This document shows, piece after piece, positions 1 to 5,090 of a stretch of 5,090 nt of DNA. The position numbers were made by a program, and so were the translations under genes. Where the stretch lies: NCBI GenBank assembly GCA_023299895.1, contig JALZWI010000212.1, positions 1-5,090 of the forward strand, written 5' to 3'. The notes under the pieces were generated by a model, which was not told the origin of the DNA, searched no databases, and saw only the letters and a list, made by a program, of their open reading frames with translations. The stretch comes from Arenicella sp. Its GTDB lineage: Bacteria > Pseudomonadota > Gammaproteobacteria > Arenicellales > Arenicellaceae. How positions within the stretch are numbered: position 1 is the stretch's first letter; the number at the start of each line of letters is the position of its first letter.

Positions 1-111
1 GCTTGGACGAGAGCTCGCCGATTTTAATTGTTAGTTAGTAACTACACCAGCACGGTTAAACTTAGAAGGGATCAGCGTCTGCACTATATGTAATAACTTA
101 GAGGGAAAACA

Positions 112-1563
112 ATGACCAACAGCAGACGTAATATATTGAAAATCACAGCTAGTATTGGTGCCAGTTTGACTGTGCCTTGGGTTTCTACAGGTCATGCCAA
201 CGAGGACCCTGATTTTGACGTAATCGTCATTGGCGCGGGAATGGCTGGCTTATATGCAACTAAGCAATTGCTGGCAAAAGGACACTCTGTGAAAGTTCTT
301 GAAGCGTCAGATCGCCACGGTGGAAGAATCTATAGTAAAACTTTGGGGCAAACAAGGATTGAAATGGGAGCAGAAGAACACTATTTACGAAAAAATAATC
401 CGCTCTATGATGCGATCACAGGAGTGCTTGGGGAAGATGCCTATGTAAGAACTTACGATCGAGATTCATTGCTATCGATAGATGCTGGAAAGACCTGTTG
501 GGAAGAATCTGGTGATTGTTATGAGGATGCCGACATCGGCAAATACTGGGATTACCTAGAAATTATTAGCAATGCGTCCGAGCAAAATGATTTTTCTAAA
601 ACCATGGCAGATGATGTTCTCGAGAGATACGGTGTTGGTAAAAACCACCGTGCGTATCACTTGTATGATAATGCAATTGCGAATTCAATTTATGGCACAT
701 CCCTTGAAAATATCGGAATTGCAAGTTTGGCAGCGCAAGAACAAAAGTGGACACTCTCAGAGGGCATTCGGGTACTTTCCCTGTTCAATACTGGCTATTT
801 AGATGTGCTGGATCAGATTTGGTGGAATGATATTCTTGATCATGTCTCGTTGAGTACGCCTGTTGCTGAAGTGGATACCAGTGGGGAGCATATTAGGGTA
901 ACTGACTCTAATGGAAACGTCGTTTCTGCCAAGAAAATTATTATCACGGTTTCTATTGGTGTTTTACAAAGTCAGTCGATTCGATTTACGCCACAATTAC
1001 CTGAGGCAACGGTGAAGGCATACAATAATATCGGTATGGGAAAAGGAATGAAAGTTGCTCTTCGATTCAAGGAGAAGTTTTGGGATTCGAAGATGACCTA
1101 CTTCATTTCTGAAGGCTTGGCGTCCAATGGCTGGGTCCCAACTAGCTATAAAAAAGAGTCGCCTGATAATATTATAATGTGTTATCCAATGGGGAGGAGC
1201 GCAGAAACATTGATTGAAATCGCCGAGAGAAACGGTGGAGGTGACGCTGGCGATATAGCCATTACCCAAGCAATCTTGGAAGATTTAAGTAACCTTATCA
1301 GCAGTAAGGCGAGTGAATTATACATTGACGCGGTGGTGCAAAATTGGGCATCTGATCCTTTTGTTCGCGGCTCATACTCACATCCAACACTCGAAACCTA
1401 TGCATCATCAAAAAATTATCGACAGCAACTTGCAGAACCGGTTGGGGGTCGAATATTTTTTGCCGGAGAAGCCACAAACAATAAAAATAGCGCAACAGTA
1501 CCAGGTGCGTTGCAAGAAGGTGAGCGAGCTGCTCAACATGTAGATACCCTGTTAAAAAGCTAG
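112..1563 (+). CDS. Tat-exported flavin amine oxidase (FAD-dependent monoamine/polyamine oxidase family)
   Basis: This is a complete 483-aa flavoprotein of the amine oxidase family (MAO/polyamine oxidase/LSD1-like fold). Such enzymes oxidise an amine to an imine and pass electrons to oxygen. The N-terminus has a twin-arginine signal (SRRNILK, residues 4-10), a hydrophobic stretch to about residue 24, and a plausible cleavage after GHA at 29, so it should be exported folded with its FAD. The dinucleotide-binding motif VIVIGAGMAG covers 37-46, with the ribose-binding Glu64 in VLEAS and the R-x-GGR motif at 68-72. Lys314 in GMKVALRF matches the conserved lysine near flavin N5. WASDPFVRGSYS (412-423) and FFAGEAT (449-455) are the usual C-terminal FAD-domain motifs. 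The ATG is preceded by GAGGG at about 8 nt and keeps the whole Tat signal. The substrate cannot be read from the sequence. No partner gene is adjacent, and no convincing promoter or terminator was seen. Confidence 0.93.
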   Translation: MTNSRRNILKITASIGASLTVPWVSTGHANEDPDFDVIVIGAGMAGLYATKQLLAKGHSVKVLEASDRHGGRIYSKTLGQTRIEMGAEEHYLRKNNPLYDAITGVLGEDAYVRTYDRDSLLSIDAGKTCWEESGDCYEDADIGKYWDYLEIISNASEQNDFSKTMADDVLERYGVGKNHRAYHLYDNAIANSIYGTSLENIGIASLAAQEQKWTLSEGIRVLSLFNTGYLDVLDQIWWNDILDHVSLSTPVAEVDTSGEHIRVTDSNGNVVSAKKIIITVSIGVLQSQSIRFTPQLPEATVKAYNNIGMGKGMKVALRFKEKFWDSKMTYFISEGLASNGWVPTSYKKESPDNIIMCYPMGRSAETLIEIAERNGGGDAGDIAITQAILEDLSNLISSKASELYIDAVVQNWASDPFVRGSYSHPTLETYASSKNYRQQLAEPVGGRIFFAGEATNNKNSATVPGALQEGERAAQHVDTLLKS

Positions 1564-1714
1564 TTTAGCTGACTCAGTAAATAAATGAAGTGTATTAAGT
1601 TTTAAATCTTGAATTTAGCTATGAATATATTCAGCACAGTAAAAGGCTGACGATTATTATTGGAGCATGATCTTTAAAGCCAGACATAAGGGGTCAAGTT
1701 GAACCTGCCATAGT

Positions 1715-1742
1715 TTGACAGATAGATTAATTGAGCGACAAT
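1715..1742 (+). promoter_or_regulatory. Candidate sigma-70 promoter ahead of the 27-codon frame
   Basis: A perfect -35 hexamer TTGACA (1715-1720) is followed after 16 bp by GACAAT (1737-1742), which matches 4 of 6 positions of the -10 consensus. The predicted -10 overlaps the hairpin GAGCGA-CAATAA-TCGCTC, and a strong Shine-Dalgarno lies about 10 bp further on. The -35 is exact but the -10 is mediocre, so activity is uncertain. Confidence 0.3.
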
Positions 1743-1750
1743 AATCGCTC
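1733..1750 (+). repeat. Perfect 6-bp inverted repeat next to a Shine-Dalgarno
   Basis: GAGCGA and TCGCTC flank a 6-nt spacer CAATAA. The hairpin ends one base before AGGAG (1751-1755). In transposase genes, hairpins at this place are known to reduce translation from read-through transcripts; whether this one does so is inference. It could also be an operator overlapping the candidate -10. Confidence 0.45.
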
Positions 1751-1762
1751 AGGAGTATCCAA

Positions 1763-1846
1763 ATGAAAAATAGTAACCGACCCTACAAAACCTTTACCTG
1801 CACGTTCCAGTACTTCGGGAGAACATCCAGGTCTTGTTTTCATTGA
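1763..1846 (+). pseudogene. 27-codon reading frame, probable truncated IS3-type orfA
   Basis: ATG at 1763 is preceded by AGGAG with 7-nt spacing, one of the best Shine-Dalgarno sequences in the window. The frame encodes a 27-residue peptide beginning MKNSNRPYKTFT and stops at TGA 1844-1846. The basic start followed by K-T-F-T resembles the beginning of IS3-type OrfA proteins (R-R-x-F-x-x-E-F-K), but the helix-turn-helix sequence expected next is absent. After codon 12 the sequence turns into an imperfect palindrome. I read it as the surviving 5' end of a transposase gene. The alternative is an unrecognised small-protein gene that kept its expression signals. Confidence 0.3.
1796..1832. repeat. 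Imperfect 12-bp inverted repeat, possible weak terminator
   Basis: ACCTGCACGTTC (1796-1807) and GAACATCCAGGT (1821-1832) pair at 10 of 12 positions around a 13-nt loop. On the plus strand the stem is followed by CTTGTTTTC, so it could act as a weak intrinsic terminator. On the minus strand the following sequence also contains a short T-run, so it could serve the NTF2-like gene whose stop lies about 135 bp away. The mismatches in the stem and the short T-runs keep confidence low. It overlaps the end of the 27-codon frame. Confidence 0.3.
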
Positions 1847-1967
1847 CTAATCCTCTCAAGAAATTTAGTCTCCAACCTTCTCCAGTGCTGAGGTACGTGA
1901 TATCGCAAGCCCATAAACAAAGAATCACAGGCACAAGCCTAAATTTAATCAAATTGATCGTCTTATA

Positions 1968-2372
1968 TTATAGATACAAAACTGAGAGGTTAGCCTGTGT
2001 CCATAATTTCCAAAGGCCGTTTTCTTGTTTAAAGACTGTTAACATTTCAAGTTCGTTATCCTGAAATGCCGGTCCACTTATTTTTACAGTTCTTTGCTTA
2101 ACTCTGACGTATGCATACTCATCATCTTCAGCTATAAAGTTATAGTTTAGAAGTTCATACCCTAAATCATAATTTGAGAACAATTGAGGAAGCATTTGTT
2201 GTGTAGCTAGATATGCTGGAGACTGTGTGTGCATATCGCCGATAACCGCAGACTCATCTTCATTTTGAGTGTGCGTTAAATTTTCTAAAATTATTTTTTC
2301 AATATCTGAGGCTGTATCAGCATAAGCTGATGAGAATATTGATAGAAAAACAAATGATATTAATAGTTTCAT
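1968..2372 (-). CDS. Secreted hypothetical protein, probable NTF2-like (SnoaL-type) fold
   Basis: This 134-aa protein has a clear Sec signal peptide: Lys2, a hydrophobic core LLISFVFLSIF, and cleavage after AYA at residue 18, giving a periplasmic protein of about 116 residues. No lipobox cysteine is present. The mature part begins with a helix (DIEKIILENL) and ends in alternating strands, including YAYVRVKQRTV and ELEMLTVFKQENGLWKLWTQ. This helix-then-curved-sheet order, with a G-x-W-K-x-W strand near the end, is typical of small NTF2-like domains. No catalytic residues can be assigned, so it may bind a small ligand or have only a structural role. The start is supported by AAAGGAA (minus strand, 2378-2384) about 6 nt before the ATG. 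It is transcribed away from the 2639 gene and has no operon partner here. I am confident that it is a gene and moderately confident of the fold. Confidence 0.8.
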   Translation of the reverse strand: MKLLISFVFLSIFSSAYADTASDIEKIILENLTHTQNEDESAVIGDMHTQSPAYLATQQMLPQLFSNYDLGYELLNYNFIAEDDEYAYVRVKQRTVKISGPAFQDNELEMLTVFKQENGLWKLWTQANLSVLYL

Positions 2373-2420
2373 ATAAGTTCCTTTAGTAGATAGAGTCTAA
2401 ACAGCCAATCAAGTACGCCT

Positions 2421-2449
2421 ATAATAGTCATTTTAGTTATCTAAACCAA
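2421..2449 (-). promoter_or_regulatory. Candidate promoter for the NTF2-like gene
   Basis: On the minus strand TTGGTT (2444-2449) and TATTAT (2421-2426) are separated by exactly 17 bp. The -10 matches 5 of 6 consensus positions and the -35 only 3 of 6. The leader to the ATG at 2372 would be roughly 40 nt, a normal length. In AT-rich DNA such matches are common by chance. Confidence 0.3.
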
Positions 2450-2514
2450 CTAATCCTAACAAGTACTCGCTTACAAGCTTTATAGGGACACCCTTTCTTA
2501 TTCAAAGTAAAATA

Positions 2515-2553
2515 ATTGCATTGCGCCCAACTAAAAGTGATCATCAATGCAAT
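2515..2553. repeat. Perfect 9-bp inverted repeat in the divergent intergenic region
   Basis: ATTGCATTG (2515-2523) and CAATGCAAT (2545-2553) are exact reverse complements with a 21-nt spacer, so the arm centres are 30 bp apart, close to three helical turns. The spacer contains the palindrome TGATCA (2538-2543). The site lies about 85 bp upstream of the ATG at 2639. It could be a two-site operator for a dimeric regulator or a hairpin in the leader. No regulator gene is adjacent. Confidence 0.5.
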
Positions 2554-2638
2554 AACGATTAAACTTAAATAGAAATTTATATATTCAAACAATAAATTAC
2601 CCCCCTTTAATTAACGGACAATTTAAAATTAATTAGCA

Positions 2639-2998
2639 ATGAAAAAAGCCACAACAGCAATCTTGCTCTCAGCGCTTATTATTCCTGGTGCGGGTCACTT
2701 TTATTTAAAAAAGAAGCTCAGTGCCGCAATACTTTTAAGTGTCACACTCGTCGCTTTATATATATTGGTAACCACTGCAATTGAAAAAGCGTTGTTAATT
2801 ACCGACAAAATTCTCAACGGTGAAGTCCTGCCTGACATCACTGCCATCACCGAACTAGCAGCATCACAATTGGCTAGCACAGACTCGATGAATGTAAATC
2901 TAGCTACAACCGCGTTTGTTATCGCTTGGCTAATTGGGATTGCTGATTCTTACCGACTTGGAAAAAAAATGGAACTGATGGAAACAAAAAGTGGCTAG
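2639..2998 (+). CDS. Small inner-membrane protein with PGAGHFYL motif
   Basis: This 119-aa protein has a basic start (MKK) and a hydrophobic segment at about 5-23 that carries the motif IIPGAGHFYLKKK (14-26). A strong membrane segment follows at about 28-48, then a polar loop of about 35 residues, then a last membrane segment at about 88-104 ending in IADSYRLGKK. The P-G-x-G-H-F-Y-L turn followed by basic residues is a recurrent motif of small bacterial membrane proteins with a TM2-like hairpin; the function of this type is unknown. The ATG has no good Shine-Dalgarno: the nearest GGA is about 20 nt away, and the 15 bases before the ATG are AT-rich. No upstream in-frame alternative looks better. 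The gene lies 105 bp upstream of yjgN on the same strand and may share its regulation. I am sure that it is a membrane protein and make no functional claim. Confidence 0.8.
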   Translation: MKKATTAILLSALIIPGAGHFYLKKKLSAAILLSVTLVALYILVTTAIEKALLITDKILNGEVLPDITAITELAASQLASTDSMNVNLATTAFVIAWLIGIADSYRLGKKMELMETKSG

Positions 2999-3030
2999 AA
3001 AATATCTTCAAACTCGTCAATAAATTTCAC

Positions 3031-3059
3031 TTGAACTCATAACGGATTTATAAAATAAT
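3031..3059 (+). promoter_or_regulatory. Candidate promoter for yjgN and the M48 protease
   Basis: TTGAAC (3031-3036, 4 of 6 to consensus) and AATAAT (3054-3059, 5 of 6) are spaced by exactly 17 bp in the gap before yjgN. The predicted transcript would start about 40 nt before the ATG at 3104. If real, yjgN and the protease can be expressed apart from the 2639 gene. No terminator separates the two genes, so read-through is also possible. Confidence 0.35.
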
Positions 3060-3103
3060 TCACAACTAAATTCAAATAAAAAAATCATAGGGAGATAACA
3101 ACA

Positions 3104-4291
3104 ATGAAAGCATTAAATTTTGAAGGTACTGGAGCTGAATATTTTAAAATATGGATCGTTAACATACTTCTAACAATCGTTACGCTGGGGATCTATTACC
3201 CATGGGCAAAAGTACGTACTCATCGTTATTTCTATGCCAACAGCACACTGGAAAATAGAAACTTTGAATACCATGCAACTGGTAAGCAACTTTTTGTAGG
3301 CTATTTGATTGCTGTCGCTTTATTAATTGTTTATACCGGCATACAAGCAATTTCACCAATATTAGGACTTGTCGCCTTACTTATTTTATTTTTAGCCATT
3401 CCATGGATTATTTGGAGAAGCTTAAAATTCAACTTGCGCATGACCAGCTTCAGTAACGTGCGCTTTGGTTTTGATGGTCAATTGGGGGGCGCATACGTAA
3501 ACTATCTATTACTACCAATCGCCTGCTTTATTGCGTTTTATGCACCATTTATAATTCTAGGATTGATCGTTACTTCGCAACAAGCTAGTTTTGGGGTGGC
3601 AATGGGTTTTATCACATTCATAGTTACAATTCTATTAATGGGATTATCTGTTTTTCTTTTTTCTTTCATGAAGAAAAAACATACCCATTATGCAATTAAC
3701 GGTTATGGTTATGGTCAAGGGCAATTCTTGACCGACGTTGAAGTTAAACCATTTTTCAAAATCTTATTGAAGTCTATAGGGATTAGCGTTCTACTCTTTA
3801 CCGCGATAATGATTATTATCGCTATTTTTGCTAGCTTGACTGTTGGCATAGATGAAATTATAGGAATGGGAGCAAACCTAGAGAACCCTGAAACAATGCA
3901 AGAATCAATGAGTCAATTATTTATGATAACCGTACCCGTTTATCTCGGGTTTATCATAGTCAGCTTGATTTCGTTTGCTTATATTTATACTCGACAACGC
4001 ACTTACATATTAGCAAATTGCGTATTAGATGAAAAAATCACTTTTGCATCTACTCTCAAAGCCATTCCATTTGCTTGGATAATGATCTCTAATTTATTAA
4101 TGACAATTTTCACCCTAGGCTTGGCATTACCATGGGCAAAGGTAAGAATGGCTCGGACAGTGTTAGAAAATACTCAAGTAGATGTAAGCGTCGGCTTTGA
4201 TGCCTACCTGACTCAACAACAGTCTGAGCAGTCATCTTTGGGCGATCAAATCGGTGATGCCTTTGACGTTGACGTTGGAATTGGCTTCTAA
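3104..4291 (+). CDS. yjgN: YjgN family inner-membrane protein (DUF898)
   Basis: This complete 395-aa multi-spanning membrane protein is close in length to E. coli YjgN (about 398 aa). The start FEGTGAEYFKIWIVN followed by TLGIYYPWAKVRTHRYFY (27-44) is the hallmark of DUF898. A second copy of the core, TLGLALPWAKVRMAR, appears at 337-351, so the protein is built from repeated units. Hydrophobic segments fall at about 16-34, 63-83, 86-103, 132-153, 160-187, 218-243, 272-294 and 322-342. The basic linkers between them carry the family's recurring aromatic motifs, such as NLRMTSFSNVRFGFDG. The tail DQIGDAFDVDVGIGF is acidic and cytosolic or periplasmic. AGGGAG lies about 9 nt before the ATG. Its stop codon touches the TTG start of the M48 protease, so the two are translationally linked. 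No molecular function is established for the family. A transport or envelope-maintenance role is only a guess. Confidence 0.95.
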   Translation: MKALNFEGTGAEYFKIWIVNILLTIVTLGIYYPWAKVRTHRYFYANSTLENRNFEYHATGKQLFVGYLIAVALLIVYTGIQAISPILGLVALLILFLAIPWIIWRSLKFNLRMTSFSNVRFGFDGQLGGAYVNYLLLPIACFIAFYAPFIILGLIVTSQQASFGVAMGFITFIVTILLMGLSVFLFSFMKKKHTHYAINGYGYGQGQFLTDVEVKPFFKILLKSIGISVLLFTAIMIIIAIFASLTVGIDEIIGMGANLENPETMQESMSQLFMITVPVYLGFIIVSLISFAYIYTRQRTYILANCVLDEKITFASTLKAIPFAWIMISNLLMTIFTLGLALPWAKVRMARTVLENTQVDVSVGFDAYLTQQQSEQSSLGDQIGDAFDVDVGIGF

Positions 4292-4294
4292 TTG
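4277..4294 (+). promoter_or_regulatory. Shine-Dalgarno and TTG start deciding the protease N-terminus
   Basis: GGAA at 4277-4280, inside the end of yjgN, lies 11 nt before TTG 4292-4294, which directly follows the yjgN TAA (4289-4291). No ATG occurs in the protease frame until the one inside HEMGH at 4997, and the GTG at 4361 would remove conserved-looking N-terminal sequence (GKWHD). TTG is therefore the best start, probably read by ribosomes finishing yjgN. Confidence 0.6.
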
Positions 4295-5090
4295 TCAGAT
4301 ATCCATTCAATAATACAAGGAAAATGGCATGACTTAGGAAGTGCTGCACAATTAGATGCTGTGCTCCGAATCGATAATACAAGCTTCACCCTCGATATTG
4401 AGGGTGAAGCTTCCATTTATAGTGAGCTTGAAAAGTTAAGTATTAGCGATCGCTTAGGCAATGTCGAACGTAAATTAACACTCAGTGACGGTTCGATATT
4501 TGCAACTCGAGATAACAATGCTATCGATGACTTATTTAAAAATAATAATAACTTCAATAGCATTTTACATAAACTCGAATCCCATTTTGGTTGGGTTGTC
4601 ATCGCCTTAATCGTAACAATTGCGACCTCTGGCGCATTCTTAAAATGGGGTATTCCCTGGACTAGCACAAAATTAGCACACGCCCTACCGCATAAAGCAA
4701 ATGAACTTCTTGCGTCACACACATTAGAGTTTTTAGATGATTACTTCTTTGAAAAACAAAGCGATGTTGACTTAGCAAGAGCAGAACAAATACGTGAGCA
4801 CTTTAGGACAAAGTTAGTGCATCTGCATGAAAAAAATAGTGAAATAAACTATCAACTGCATTTTCGCAAGTGGGAAGTTTCTGATATAAGCATTCCAAAC
4901 GCATTGGCCTTACCCTCAGGCGATATTATTTTAACCGACAAATTTGTTGAACTGAGTCAAAACCAAGATGAAATTGATTCGGTATTACTGCACGAGATGG
5001 GTCATATAGTTCATCGTCACACCTTAAAAATGGTCGTACAAAGCACTCTATTAACCACTATAATTATAATTGCAACAGGGGACGGCAATG
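4292..5090 (+). CDS. Membrane-anchored M48 family zinc metalloprotease, 3' end beyond the window
   Basis: The first 266 residues of a peptidase are present; the frame is still open at the window edge. The zinc-protease motif HEMGH is at 234-238 (4991-5005), followed by IVHRH. The two His are zinc ligands and Glu235 is the catalytic base. The third ligand, a Glu further on, is not in the window. Residues 1-95 form a strand-rich soluble domain starting near GKWHD, as in other M48 proteins encoded beside YjgN. A membrane segment follows at about 100-118, then a helical region with EFLDDYFFEK, then the strand ending NALALPSGDIILTDKFVEL (a typical M48 edge strand before the active-site helix). A second hydrophobic segment begins at about 247. 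The family cleaves peptides in or at the membrane (compare HtpX, BepA and Oma1), and the substrate here is unknown. It directly abuts yjgN in the same reading frame. Assignment to M48 is secure; the TTG start is less so. Confidence 0.9.
   Translation, partial: MSDIHSIIQGKWHDLGSAAQLDAVLRIDNTSFTLDIEGEASIYSELEKLSISDRLGNVERKLTLSDGSIFATRDNNAIDDLFKNNNNFNSILHKLESHFGWVVIALIVTIATSGAFLKWGIPWTSTKLAHALPHKANELLASHTLEFLDDYFFEKQSDVDLARAEQIREHFRTKLVHLHEKNSEINYQLHFRKWEVSDISIPNALALPSGDIILTDKFVELSQNQDEIDSVLLHEMGHIVHRHTLKMVVQSTLLTTIIIIATGDGN
4381..4412. repeat. Perfect 13-bp inverted repeat inside the protease gene
   Basis: AAGCTTCACCCTC (4381-4393) and GAGGGTGAAGCTT (4400-4412) are exact reverse complements around the 6-nt loop GATATT. 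The RNA would form a stable hairpin about 90 nt after the start codon. It encodes residues 31-40 (SFTLDIEGEA) of the protease and is not followed by a T-run, so it does not look like a classical terminator. Possible roles are slowing ribosomes or lowering expression of the protease relative to yjgN. It could also have arisen by chance or as a small templated inversion. Confidence 0.85.

Larger units (their letters stand above)
1700..1795 (+). mobile_element. Possible left-end remnant of an IS3-family insertion sequence
   Basis: The stretch begins TGAACCTGCC and continues to TAGTTTGACAG. This is the style of terminal sequence seen in IS3-family elements, which start with TG. It then carries a promoter-like TTGACA (1715-1720), a small hairpin (1733-1750), an AGGAG Shine-Dalgarno (1751-1755) and an ATG at 1763 opening an orfA-like peptide. 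That order (terminal repeat, promoter, hairpin, start of orfA) is the known layout of the left end of such elements. No matching right end, orfB or target duplication is visible, and the coding part breaks down after about 12 codons. If correct, this is old debris from a deletion or recombination event. The call rests on layout and on recall of family style, not on an alignment. Confidence 0.3.
1564..1967. other. Intergenic region with insertion-sequence debris
   Basis: About 400 bp separate the convergent ends of the amine oxidase and NTF2-like genes. The first 130 bp are AT-rich and contain only a short perfect palindrome (TGAATATATTCA, 1622-1633). No strong GC-rich stem followed by a T-run, as expected of an intrinsic terminator, lies directly after either gene. 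From about 1700 the sequence resembles an IS3-type left end with a 27-codon reading frame, followed by an imperfect palindrome at 1796-1832. The stretch 1847-1967 holds nothing I recognise. A plus-strand open frame there runs on antisense to the NTF2-like gene and has no ribosome binding site, so it is not called. Confidence 0.6.
2373..2638. other. Divergent intergenic region
   Basis: This 266-bp AT-rich region lies between two genes transcribed away from each other, so it must hold the promoter of the NTF2-like gene and probably one for the membrane-protein genes. It contains a candidate minus-strand promoter (2421-2449), a perfect 9-bp inverted repeat with a 21-nt spacer (2515-2553) and a run of six C residues (2600-2605). 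No open frame of note was seen. Confidence 0.7.

Noticed and set aside
1..111. Tail of an upstream gene or a promoter at the left edge
   Set aside because: All three plus-strand frames stop within about 40 bases. No recognisable C-terminus or well-spaced -35/-10 pair was found, so nothing can be supported beyond the ribosome binding site at the end of the region.
997..1495. Minus-strand open frames inside the amine oxidase gene
   Set aside because: They are antisense to a well-supported flavoenzyme, rich in Cys, His and Arg as typical of non-coding frames, and lack ribosome binding sites.
1622..1633. 12-bp perfect palindrome TGAATATATTCA as an operator
   Set aside because: It is AT-only at the centre, lies downstream of a gene with no promoter near it, and is expected often by chance in AT-rich DNA.
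1697..1703. GTTGAAC as an integron attC or recombination core site
   Set aside because: It fits GTTRRRY, but no partner RYYYAAC core lies at a suitable distance upstream and no folded attC-like structure is present.
1834..2064. Plus-strand open frame of 76 codons overlapping the NTF2-like gene
   Set aside because: It has no ribosome binding site and no recognisable domain. Its 3' part is antisense to a gene with a signal peptide and a good Shine-Dalgarno.
4324..4326. ATG at 4324 as the protease start
   Set aside because: It is in a different frame from the HEMGH motif and gives no continuous protease sequence.
4417..4722. Minus-strand open frame of 101 codons inside the protease gene
   Set aside because: It lies fully antisense to the M48 coding sequence, and the peptide has no coherent domain or start signal.

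Overview
The window is AT-rich DNA that looks like a low-GC gammaproteobacterium, probably marine or environmental. The basis is a YjgN (DUF898) gene followed by a membrane M48 protease gene, a Tat-exported flavoenzyme and Shine-Dalgarno-led genes. No rRNA, tRNA or other taxonomic marker is present, so the assignment is an inference.

Layout. (1) 112-1563 (+): a complete 483-aa flavin amine oxidase with a twin-arginine signal peptide. It stands alone in this window. (2) 1564-1967: a gene-poor gap. It holds what looks like the left end of a decayed IS3-type insertion sequence: possible terminal sequence, promoter, small hairpin, strong Shine-Dalgarno and a 27-codon orfA-like fragment. An imperfect palindrome follows. 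(3) 1968-2372 (-): a 134-aa secreted protein of probable NTF2-like fold. (4) 2373-2638: a divergent intergenic region with a perfect 9-bp inverted repeat. (5) 2639 to the right edge (+): three membrane-protein genes in a row. These are a 119-aa small membrane protein with a PGAGHFYL motif, the 395-aa YjgN/DUF898 protein, and an M48 metalloprotease cut off by the window edge after 266 residues. The protease most likely starts at a TTG directly abutting the yjgN stop codon, and a perfect 13-bp inverted repeat lies early in its coding sequence.

How the genes may work together. YjgN and the M48 protease are almost certainly translated from one mRNA. The PGAGHFYL protein lies 105 bp upstream on the same strand and may belong to the same unit. 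A membrane-anchored zinc protease next to a multi-spanning protein of unknown function suggests an envelope maintenance or membrane-protein turnover module, but no function is shown by the sequence. The amine oxidase and the NTF2-like protein are both exported and have no evident link to that module. The insertion-sequence debris between them suggests that part of the region has been rearranged.
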